The notes below the pieces were generated by a model. It had not been told where the DNA came from. It did no database searches and saw only the letters and a list, made by a program, of their open reading frames with translations. A stretch of DNA of 54,484 nt, taken from assembly GCA_045541255.1 (NCBI GenBank), contig JAZQIU010000057.1:1-54484 (forward strand), read 5' to 3'. Each line of letters starts with the position of its first letter. Position 1 is the stretch's first letter. The position numbers were made by a program, and so were the translations under genes. This DNA is from UMGS1124 sp045541255. GTDB lineage: Bacteria > Bacillota_I > Bacilli_A > RF39 > UBA660. Below, piece after piece: positions 46,940-54,484 of the stretch.

Positions 46940-49900
46940 CTATTATTTCTTCAGTATTAACTTCTTCTGCAGTTTCTTCTACAGCAACTACTTCAGTTTC
47001 TACCTCTTCATTTTCATCGCTTAAAAATTGATTTTCTAATACTTCGCTTGGTTCATCATCCATTAAACCTTTTTCTAACTCTATAGTTATATCACTATAT
47101 TGTTTAGCGCCAGTACCAGCTGGGATAAGTTTACCAATGATAACATTTTCTTTTAACCCTGTTAAGTGGTCAACTTTACCTTTGATAGCGGCATCTGTTA
47201 ATACTCTTGTAGTTTCTTGGAATGATGCAGCTGATAAGAATGAATCAGTTTCAAGAGAACTTTTAGTAATACCTAGAATGATTGGTCTACCAGTTGCTGG
47301 TACTCCACCTTCTAATAATACTTTTTTATTTCTTTCAGTAAATTCACGAATAGAAACTGTTAATCCTGCAACTAAGTCAGTATCTCCTTCATCAACAACT
47401 CTCATCTTATTGATCATACGACTAGCGATAATTTCAACGTGTTTATCTGAAATATCAACACCTTGAGATTTGTATGCTTTTTGTATTTCAGTTAAGATAT
47501 ATTCTTGAGTAGTTATAGGGTCTGTTACAGCTAATAATTCTTTTGGTGAAATAGTACCTTGAGTTAATTTATCTCCGGCATTTACTTCGTCACCAACTTC
47601 AACATTAAGTTTAGCACCATAACTTGTAATATGATCTCTAGCTTCTGTTTTGTTAGCAACAGTAACTTTCCATTTACCATTAACATCTTCAATTATTTCA
47701 ACTTTACCAGTTATTTCAGCGATAGTTGCTTTACCTTTTGGATTTCTTGCTTCGAATAATTCTTCAACTCTTGGAAGACCTTGAGTGATATCTTCTCCAC
47801 CAGCAACACCACCTGAGTGGAATGTACGCATTGTTAACTGAGTACCTGGTTCACCGATTGATTGTGCAGCCATTATACCAACAGCTTCTCCAGTTTCAAC
47901 GATATTACCAGTAGCTAAGTTACGTCCATAACATTTTTGACAAACGCCGTTTGGACTCTTACATGTTAATATACTTCTAATTTCAACTTCTTTAATTCCA
48001 GCTTTTTCTATTTTAGAAACTAAACTTTCATTAAGAAGTACGTCTTTATCAGCGATAACTTCTTTAGTTTCTGGATGAATTACTTTTTTAGCTGTAAATC
48101 TTCCAACTAATCTTTCAGCAAGTGGTTCTACTACACTACCATCTTTATCATTTAATAAATCTCTAACAACTAATCCTGATACACAACCACAATCTTCATC
48201 TTTAACAATGATATCTTGTGAAACATCTACTAAACGACGTGTTAAGTATCCTGAATCGGCTGTACGTAACGCTGTATCTGTATCTCCTTTACGAGCACCA
48301 TGTGTTCCTAAGAAGAATTCGTTAACTGATAATCCATCACGTAAACTTGATAAGATTGGGATTTCTACTGATGAACCATCTGGTTTAGCCATCAATCCAC
48401 GCATACCTGCCATTTGACAGAATTGGTCTGCACTACCACGTGCACCTGAGTTCATCATCATGAATACTGGATTATGAACATCATTTTTAGCAATATCGCT
48501 TAATTTATTTTTAACTTGATCTTTAACTCCGTTCCATACAGCACATACGCTTGTATATCTTTCTTCTTCAGTTATAAGACCACGAGCAAATTGTTTGTTA
48601 ATTTTGTTTACTTTATCTTGACCAGCTTCAATAAATTCTTGTTTAGACGAATCTACAATTATGTCTGATAATGAAACTGTAACACCTGCTATTGTAGAAT
48701 ATTTAAATCCTAAGTCTTTTAACTTATCAAGCATAATACTTGTTTCAGTTGTTTTATATAATTTAAATATTTGAGCAATGATGTTTTGTAAAATCTTTTT
48801 ATCAAAAGGTTTTACTAAAGGCATTTCTTTAATTACTTCTGGTATATTTTCTCCCATATCTATGAAATAGTTCATTGGGGTAACTCCACTAATATTTTCT
48901 TTAGTTGGTTCATTAATATATGGGAATGTATCTGGTAATATTTCATTAAATATTAATTTACCAGCAGTTGTAACTAAATATTTGTCTTTAACTTCATCTA
49001 AGAATAGTCTATGTTTAAATGATGAAACAGGAAGTGCTATTCTTGTGTGAAGAGTTATTTCTCTTCTTTCATAAGCCATAATAGCTTCATTACTATTTTT
49101 ATAAACTTTACCTTCGTTTGGAAGTCCAGCTTCTTCAATAGTTATATAATAGTTACCTAATACCATATCTTGAGATGGAGTAACAATTGGTTTTCCATCT
49201 TTTGGTGAAAGAATGTTATTAGCACCAAGCATTAATATTCTAGCTTCTGCTTTTGCTTCTTCGCTTAACGGTACGTGAACAGCCATTTGGTCACCATCGA
49301 AGTCTGCGTTGAATGCAGCACATACTAATGGGTGTAGTCTAATAGCTTTACCACCAACTAGTTTAGGTTCGAATGCTTGAATACCTAATCTATGTAGTGT
49401 TGGAGCACGGTTAAGCATTACAGGATGTTCAGTTATAACATCTTCTACTATATCCCAAACACATTCATTTCTAGTATCTATTAATTTTTTAGCCCCTTTA
49501 ATATTATGAGCTAATCCACGAGTAACTAATCCATTAATTACATGTGGTTTGAATAATTCAAGTGCCATTTCTTTAGGAATACCACATTGATACATTTTTA
49601 AGTTTGGTCCTACAACGATAACTGAACGACCAGAGTAGTCAACACGTTTTCCTAATAAGTTTTGACGGAAACGACCTTGTTTTCCTTTTAACATACTTGA
49701 TAATGATTTTAAAGGTCTATTACCTGCAGCTGTAACACTTCTACCACGTCTACCATTATCAAATAATGTATCAACAGCTTCTTGAAGCATACGTTTTTCG
49801 TTTTGAACAATTATTGATGGAGCACCTAATTCTAATAATTTCTTTAAACGATTATTTCTATTAATAATTCTTCTGTATAAGTCGTTTAAGTCAGATGTTG

Positions 49901-50648
49901 CAAATCTACCACCATCTAATTGAATCATTGGACGAAGTTCTGGAGGTATAACTGGAATAACATCCATAACCATCCATTCAGGTTTGTTTCCACTTTCTTG
50001 GAATGCAACTAAACAATCTAAACGTTTAACTAATCTAATACGTTTTTGTCCAGTAGCTCCATCTAATTCTTTTCTTAAATCTTCTATTTCTTTATCAATG
50101 TCAACTTCTTTTAATAGTTTTTGGATTGCTTCAGCACCCATACCTACTTCAAAGTTATTTCCATATTTTTCATAATATGCTCTATATTCTTTATCAGATA
50201 ATGTTTGTTTCTTTTCTAATGGTGCTGTACCTGGATTAATTACAACGTAACTAACAAAGTATAATACTTCTTCTAAATCTCTTGGACTCATATCAAGTAC
50301 TAATCCCATTTTAGAAGGTACACCTTTAAAGAACCAAATGTGTGAGCAAGGAGAAGCAAGCTCAATGTGTCCCATACGTTCACGACGTACTTTAGAACGA
50401 GTTACTTCTACTCCACATCTATCACATATTACATTTTTATATCTTAATCTTTTATATTTACCACAACTACATTCATAGTCTTTTGTTGGTCCAAAGATTT
50501 TTTCGCAGTATAAACCATCTCTTTCAGGTTTTAGGGTACGATAATTTATTGTTTCTGGTTTTGTAACTTCACCATGTGACCAACTTCTAATTTTTTCAGG
50601 ACTTGCAATTCCTATTTTAATCCCTTTAAAATTATTAACTTCTAACAT
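46929..50648 (-). CDS. rpoC: DNA-directed RNA polymerase subunit beta'
   Basis: 1239 residues, a typical Bacillota beta' (about 1200). Zinc site 1 is near residue 60 (YECSCGKYK and ICDRCGVEV). The catalytic Mg motif is NADFDGDQMAVH. The zinc site 2 Cys cluster is CGCVSG...CKSPNGVCQKCYG. The trigger-loop region (MGLMAKPDG-type, here GMRGLMAKPDGSS) and the ARNPKGKA segment are intact. The end is an acidic tail of about 45 residues (DDEPSEVLENQFL, then DENEEVETEVVAVEE). It overlaps rpoB by one base (TAATG). Confidence 0.98.
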   Translation of the reverse strand: MLEVNNFKGIKIGIASPEKIRSWSHGEVTKPETINYRTLKPERDGLYCEKIFGPTKDYECSCGKYKRLRYKNVICDRCGVEVTRSKVRRERMGHIELASPCSHIWFFKGVPSKMGLVLDMSPRDLEEVLYFVSYVVINPGTAPLEKKQTLSDKEYRAYYEKYGNNFEVGMGAEAIQKLLKEVDIDKEIEDLRKELDGATGQKRIRLVKRLDCLVAFQESGNKPEWMVMDVIPVIPPELRPMIQLDGGRFATSDLNDLYRRIINRNNRLKKLLELGAPSIIVQNEKRMLQEAVDTLFDNGRRGRSVTAAGNRPLKSLSSMLKGKQGRFRQNLLGKRVDYSGRSVIVVGPNLKMYQCGIPKEMALELFKPHVINGLVTRGLAHNIKGAKKLIDTRNECVWDIVEDVITEHPVMLNRAPTLHRLGIQAFEPKLVGGKAIRLHPLVCAAFNADFDGDQMAVHVPLSEEAKAEARILMLGANNILSPKDGKPIVTPSQDMVLGNYYITIEEAGLPNEGKVYKNSNEAIMAYERREITLHTRIALPVSSFKHRLFLDEVKDKYLVTTAGKLIFNEILPDTFPYINEPTKENISGVTPMNYFIDMGENIPEVIKEMPLVKPFDKKILQNIIAQIFKLYKTTETSIMLDKLKDLGFKYSTIAGVTVSLSDIIVDSSKQEFIEAGQDKVNKINKQFARGLITEEERYTSVCAVWNGVKDQVKNKLSDIAKNDVHNPVFMMMNSGARGSADQFCQMAGMRGLMAKPDGSSVEIPILSSLRDGLSVNEFFLGTHGARKGDTDTALRTADSGYLTRRLVDVSQDIIVKDEDCGCVSGLVVRDLLNDKDGSVVEPLAERLVGRFTAKKVIHPETKEVIADKDVLLNESLVSKIEKAGIKEVEIRSILTCKSPNGVCQKCYGRNLATGNIVETGEAVGIMAAQSIGEPGTQLTMRTFHSGGVAGGEDITQGLPRVEELFEARNPKGKATIAEITGKVEIIEDVNGKWKVTVANKTEARDHITSYGAKLNVEVGDEVNAGDKLTQGTISPKELLAVTDPITTQEYILTEIQKAYKSQGVDISDKHVEIIASRMINKMRVVDEGDTDLVAGLTVSIREFTERNKKVLLEGGVPATGRPIILGITKSSLETDSFLSAASFQETTRVLTDAAIKGKVDHLTGLKENVIIGKLIPAGTGAKQYSDITIELEKGLMDDEPSEVLENQFLSDENEEVETEVVAVEETAEEVNTEEIIEEA

Positions 50649-53600
50649 TAAATTTCATCCCCTTCTATATCTCCATTTGAAATGGCTTCTAATTCTTCTT
50701 CAGTAGGATCTTCATCTAGTTCGATATCTTCTTCATCGTTTTCTTCATCAGGAACATATTCAGTATCAGGTTCTACTATTGAAGTAGTTTCTTCTACTGT
50801 TTCTTTATTTACATCTATTTCATCTATTGTAATAGCAACGTCGTCATCACTTTCTTCTAAGTCTGATAAGTCATGAATTTCATCATTATTATCAATTACT
50901 GAAATATCTAATCCTAATGCTTGGAATTCTTTAATTAAAACTCTAAAGCTTTCTGGAATACCTGCACGACTTAAGTTCTTACCTTTAACTAAAGCTTCAT
51001 AAACTTTAACACGTCCAACAACGTCGTCTGATTTGATAGTCATAATTTCTTGTAAAACATGAGCAGCACCATAAGCATATAATGCCCAAACTTCCATTTC
51101 TCCAAATCTCTGTCCACCAAATTGTGCTTTACCACCAAGTGGTTGTTGTGTAACTAATGAATAAGGACCTGTTGCACGTGCATGTAACTTATCATCAACC
51201 ATGTGATCAAGTTTAATCATGTACATAACACCTACTGCAACTTTTTGTTCAAATGGTTCACCAGTTCTACCATCATATAATACTGTTTTACCATCTTCAG
51301 ATAAATTTGCTTCTTTCATCATTTCTTGAATATCTTCTATTTTAGCACCATCGAAGTTTGGAGTTGAACAATATACTCCAAGTTCTTTTGCAGCCATACC
51401 TAAGTGTAATTCTAGAACTTGTCCAAGGTTCATTCTTGATGGAACACCTTGTGGGTTTAAACAAATATCAACTGGAGTACCATCTGGTAAAAATGGCATA
51501 TCAGCTTCTGGTAATACTAATGAAATAACACCTTTGTTACCATGTCTACCTGCCATTTTATCTCCAACTTGAATTTTTCTCTTTTGAATTATATATACTC
51601 TTATTTCTTTACTTACTCCACTTGGAAGTTCATCATTATCTTTCTTAGTATATACTTTAATATCGTGAACAATACCAGCTGCACCATTTGGAACACGTAG
51701 AGATGTGTCACGAACTTCTCTTGTTTTTTCACCAAATATAGCATGTAACAATTTTTCTTCTGAAGTTAATTCAACCATGCCTTTAGGAGTTACTTTACCT
51801 ACTAATATATCATTTTCTTTAACTTCTGTACCTATTCTAATAATACCATTTGCATCTAAGTTCTTAATTGCATCTTCAGAAACGTTAGGAATATCTCTAG
51901 TAATTTCTTCAGGTCCTAATTTTGTATCTCTACATTGAATAGAGAAACTTTCAATATGAATAGATGTAAATACATCATCTTTAACTAATCTTTCATTTAA
52001 TACAATCGCATCTTCGTAGTTGTATCCATCAAATGTTGTAAATGCTACTGTCATATTTTTACCAAGTGCTAATTCACCTTTATCAGTACTTGGTCCATCA
52101 GCAATTATCATACCTCTAGTAACTTTTTCTCCAGCTTTAACTATTGGTTTTTGATGATAACATGTATTGTTGTTTGAACCTTCAAAGTTCATTAATGTAT
52201 AAACATCTTTTCCACCAACAGTTTTAACAACTATCTTTTTACCATCAGCATATTCAACTACACCATCAGCTTTTGCTACTACTGTTGCACCTGAATCTCT
52301 TGCTATCATGTATTCTCCACCAGTACCTACAAATGGAGCTTCAGCCTTTAATAAAGGTAATGCTTGACGTTGCATGTTTGCACCCATTAATGCTCTGTGG
52401 GCATCATCGTGATCTAGGAATGGAATACAAGATGCAGTTACAGATATAATTTGTTGTGGAGAAACATCTATATAATTAACATCTTTAGTTTTTGCAATTA
52501 TATTTTCTCCTCTATATCTTGCTGCAACTTCTTCATCTACAATTTTATCTTTATCAACTTTAACTGTTGCTTGTGAAATAATATAGTCTAATTCTTCATC
52601 GGCAGTTAAATAATCGATTTCTTCTTGTAAAACACCATCTTTTACTCTTCTATATGGTGACATAATAAATCCATATTCATTTACTTTTGCATAGTTTGCA
52701 AGAGATGTAATAAGACCGATGTTTTGTCCTTCAGGTGATTCAATTGGACAAATTCTACCATAGTGTGACTCGTTAACGTCACGAACTTCCATAGCAGCTC
52801 TTTCTCTTGATAATCCTCCAGGTCCTAAACTTGATAAACGTCTCTTATTTGTTAATTCTGATATTGGATTAACTTGATCCATGAATTGTGATAATTGTGA
52901 ACTACCAAAAAATTCTTTAATAACAGCAGTTATTGGTCTAATATTTATTAATGATTTTGGTGTTGCATCTGCTTCTTCAATAGTTGTCATTCTTTCACGA
53001 ATAACTCTTTCCATACGAGTTACACCAATTCTAAATTGATTTTGAATTAATTCACCAACTTGTTTAACTCTTCTGTTTGATAAATGGTCTATTTCATCTA
53101 TATGACCTATACCTTGTAATAAGTTTAAATAATAAGATACACTTGCATATATATCAGAAATTGTTAATCTTTTGACAGTAATACTTGGATCATTACCAAT
53201 TATTTTAACAATTTTTTCTTTATCATTAGGTGCATATACTTTAACTATTTGAACTTTATTATAAGTATCTAATTCATCATTTATTTTAACTTCAACTAAA
53301 TTTAATCCATTATGTAATAATTCTTTTAATTCATTAAATACTTCTCTATCAACTAAAGTTCCTTTAGCAAATTTTACTTTACCATCTACTTTTATATCTT
53401 CAGCTAAAACTTGATTATATATTCTATCACATACATCTAATTTTTTATTAAATTTATATCTACCAACTTTAGATAGATCATATCTAAATTGATCAAAGAA
53501 ATGAGTTATTAAATGGTTTTTAGCACTATCTAATGTTGCTGGTTCTCCTGGTTTTAATTTCTCATATATTTCTATTAATGATTCATCAGTATTTGTTGTA

Positions 53601-54274
53601 GAATCTTTTTCTAATGTGTTTAATAAATATTCATCTTCACCAAATAAATCTAATATATCCTCGTTTGAAGACAAACCAAAAGCTCTTAAAAAAGTAGTAA
53701 CAGTTACTTTTCTGTTTCTATCTATTTTAATATCTACTCCATCTTTGCTATTTAATTTAAATTCAAGCCAAGTACCTCTATTTGGAATTATTTGAGATGT
53801 AAATATTTTTCTTCCATTTTTATCTGTTTCTACGCCAAAATAAGCACTAGGTGAACGTACAAGTTGAGATACAATAACTCTCTCTGCACCATTAATAATG
53901 AATGTACCACTATCAGTCATTAATGGTAAATCACCAAAGAATAATTCTTGTTCTTTAACTTCTCCAGTTTCATTATTAAATAATCTTGCTTGTACTTTTA
54001 AAGGTGCTGCATAAGTAGTTTTTCTTTCTTTGCATTCCTTAATACTAAATCTTGGTTCATCAAAAGAATAATCAGTTATTTCTAACGACATAGTTCCTGA
54101 AAAGTTTTCAACAGGAAATTGTTCCTCAATAACTTCTTTTATTCCTTCAGTTATTAACCAATCATAAGATTCTTTTTGAATATCTAATAATCCCTTTAAT
54201 TCTAAAGAATTAGACATTCTAGAAAAATCTCTTCTTTCACGATCTTTACATACTTTTTTTATTTTAAAAGCCAC
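50648..54274 (-). CDS. rpoB: DNA-directed RNA polymerase subunit beta
   Basis: 1208 residues. Rif-region blocks are FFGSSQLSQFMDQVNPISEL and TNKRRLSSLGPGGLSRERA, with the wild-type-like S/Q/D/H pattern except that TNKRR has Asn in place of the H of THKRR. SPEGQNIGLI and the C-terminal GGKAQFGGQRFGEMEVWALY are intact. The last about 85 residues are unusually acidic (for example EENDEEDIELDEDPTEEELE). GTG 54274 follows AGGGGTG. Promoter and leader hairpin precede it. The Asn position corresponds to a rifampicin-contact residue, worth noting for drug response. Confidence 0.98.
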   Translation of the reverse strand: MAFKIKKVCKDRERRDFSRMSNSLELKGLLDIQKESYDWLITEGIKEVIEEQFPVENFSGTMSLEITDYSFDEPRFSIKECKERKTTYAAPLKVQARLFNNETGEVKEQELFFGDLPLMTDSGTFIINGAERVIVSQLVRSPSAYFGVETDKNGRKIFTSQIIPNRGTWLEFKLNSKDGVDIKIDRNRKVTVTTFLRAFGLSSNEDILDLFGEDEYLLNTLEKDSTTNTDESLIEIYEKLKPGEPATLDSAKNHLITHFFDQFRYDLSKVGRYKFNKKLDVCDRIYNQVLAEDIKVDGKVKFAKGTLVDREVFNELKELLHNGLNLVEVKINDELDTYNKVQIVKVYAPNDKEKIVKIIGNDPSITVKRLTISDIYASVSYYLNLLQGIGHIDEIDHLSNRRVKQVGELIQNQFRIGVTRMERVIRERMTTIEEADATPKSLINIRPITAVIKEFFGSSQLSQFMDQVNPISELTNKRRLSSLGPGGLSRERAAMEVRDVNESHYGRICPIESPEGQNIGLITSLANYAKVNEYGFIMSPYRRVKDGVLQEEIDYLTADEELDYIISQATVKVDKDKIVDEEVAARYRGENIIAKTKDVNYIDVSPQQIISVTASCIPFLDHDDAHRALMGANMQRQALPLLKAEAPFVGTGGEYMIARDSGATVVAKADGVVEYADGKKIVVKTVGGKDVYTLMNFEGSNNNTCYHQKPIVKAGEKVTRGMIIADGPSTDKGELALGKNMTVAFTTFDGYNYEDAIVLNERLVKDDVFTSIHIESFSIQCRDTKLGPEEITRDIPNVSEDAIKNLDANGIIRIGTEVKENDILVGKVTPKGMVELTSEEKLLHAIFGEKTREVRDTSLRVPNGAAGIVHDIKVYTKKDNDELPSGVSKEIRVYIIQKRKIQVGDKMAGRHGNKGVISLVLPEADMPFLPDGTPVDICLNPQGVPSRMNLGQVLELHLGMAAKELGVYCSTPNFDGAKIEDIQEMMKEANLSEDGKTVLYDGRTGEPFEQKVAVGVMYMIKLDHMVDDKLHARATGPYSLVTQQPLGGKAQFGGQRFGEMEVWALYAYGAAHVLQEIMTIKSDDVVGRVKVYEALVKGKNLSRAGIPESFRVLIKEFQALGLDISVIDNNDEIHDLSDLEESDDDVAITIDEIDVNKETVEETTSIVEPDTEYVPDEENDEEDIELDEDPTEEELEAISNGDIEGDEI

Positions 54275-54309
54275 GCGTCTTCACCCCTAACAATAATATT
54301 TCAAAGAAC

Positions 54310-54336
54310 ATGTCCAAAAAGGTTAGAAAAGGACAT
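54310..54336 (-). promoter_or_regulatory. Hairpin in the rpoB leader
   Basis: Minus strand ATGTCC pairs with GGACAT across a 15-base loop, between the promoter and the rpoB start. The loop contains TTTTCTAACCTTTTT. A regulatory or stabilising role is possible. Confidence 0.5.
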
Positions 54337-54350
54337 AGTACCAATTTAAG

Positions 54351-54379
54351 ATGTTATCAAAAATAAGAAAATAAGTCAA
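54351..54379 (-). promoter_or_regulatory. Promoter of rpoBC
   Basis: Minus strand TTGACT (54374-54379), 17-bp spacer, extended TGA-TAACAT (TAACAT 54351-54356). Transcript leader of about 70 bases. Confidence 0.8.
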
Positions 54380-54407
54380 TATATTTTAATAAAAAATAAA
54401 AAAAAGA

Positions 54408-54484
54408 TTACTTAATTTTTCCACAAATAATATAAAAGCCTTTAGCCTTTTTAATTATTTCAAAATTATAATAATCTATCATAT
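54408..54484 (-). CDS. C-terminal end of an RsmC-like methyltransferase (partial)
   Basis: The last 24 or so codons of a minus-strand gene; the visible peptide is MIDYYNFEIIKKAKGFYIIC followed by GKIK and TAA (54408-54410). The K-x-K-G-F/Y-Y-I pattern near the end is typical of the class I SAM-dependent (RsmC/YbxB) methyltransferase that lies between rplL and rpoB in many Bacillota. The position, directly upstream of rpoB, supports this. The rest is outside the window. Confidence 0.6.
   Translation of the reverse strand, partial: MIDYYNFEIIKKAKGFYIICGKIK

Noticed and set aside
46929..54274. Open frames antisense to rpoB, rpoC, aspS, asnS and others
   Set aside because: They lack ribosome-binding sites and family matches and lie opposite strongly conserved genes; they are shadows of codon bias.

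Overview
The window comes from an AT-rich (roughly a quarter to a third GC), low-GC Gram-positive chromosome. It uses the standard code: sigK ends in TGA and tryptophan is TGG. Anaerobic ribonucleotide reductase points to an anaerobe. SepF, DivIVA, a sortase and secreted surface proteins point to a walled cell. An intact pro-sigma-K gene, a SpoIIM-like membrane protein and a possible SirA-like protein point to a spore-forming ancestry. Together this suggests an uncultured, gut-type Bacillota lineage near the Erysipelotrichia/RF39 group; that placement is inference. There are no phages, IS elements, CRISPR arrays or rRNA genes; there is one tRNA.

Layout. 1-2180 (+): C-terminus of a Xer recombinase, deoB, an alpha/beta hydrolase. 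2181-3074: the only long gap, holding hairpins and repeats. 3075-17290 (almost all -): an orphan HTH protein, mnmA with a spoIIM-like gene, yqeY-rpsU, a GDPD gene, a cadherin-like surface protein, hemW, pyrimidine-nucleoside phosphorylase-NUDIX-HerA ATPase, rpsB-tsf, and two orphans. 17465-18502 (+): sigK and a small HTH regulator. 18531-21654 (-): nrdD-nrdG-dut, divergent from a Crp/Fnr-type regulator at 21770 that shares a palindromic operator with it, followed by an M29 aminopeptidase. 23686-29734 (-): ABC exporter, tRNA-Met, UDG-like protein, yneF-yceD-rpmF, helD and a SirA-like gene. 29850-30659 (+): a HAD phosphatase. 30695-39229 (-): a GdpP-like DHH phosphodiesterase, a T-box-controlled hisS-asnS-aspS operon, a DUF6273-like surface protein and proS. 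39345-43822 (-): a 47-residue membrane protein, recD2, an orphan, divIVA and sepF. 43928-46841 (-): a sortase cassette. 46929-54274 (-): rpoC and rpoB with their promoter, and the end of an RsmC-like methyltransferase.

How it works together. Most of the window is housekeeping: transcription (rpoBC, helD, sigK), translation (four class II aminoacyl-tRNA synthetases, S2, S21, L32, EF-Ts, MnmA), division (sepF, divIVA) and nucleotide supply (nrdDG, dut, deoB, pyrimidine-nucleoside phosphorylase). Transcription units are tightly packed. A terminator hairpin very often overlaps the stop codon, and the next promoter's -35 box starts at or just after its T-tract.

The most interesting observations are: a T-box leader whose specifier loop reads GAC (Asp) overlapping CAC (His) ahead of hisS-asnS-aspS; an operator centred at about -41.5 from the likely nrdD start and over the -35 box of the regulator gene; divergent helD/HAD promoters that share one palindromic -35 hexamer; a sortase lacking an evident catalytic Arg, coupled to a thioester-domain-like protein that seems to lack its thioester Cys; ribosomal protein S2 with a Rho-N/SAP-like C-terminal extension; and long acidic tails on both RpoB and RpoC.
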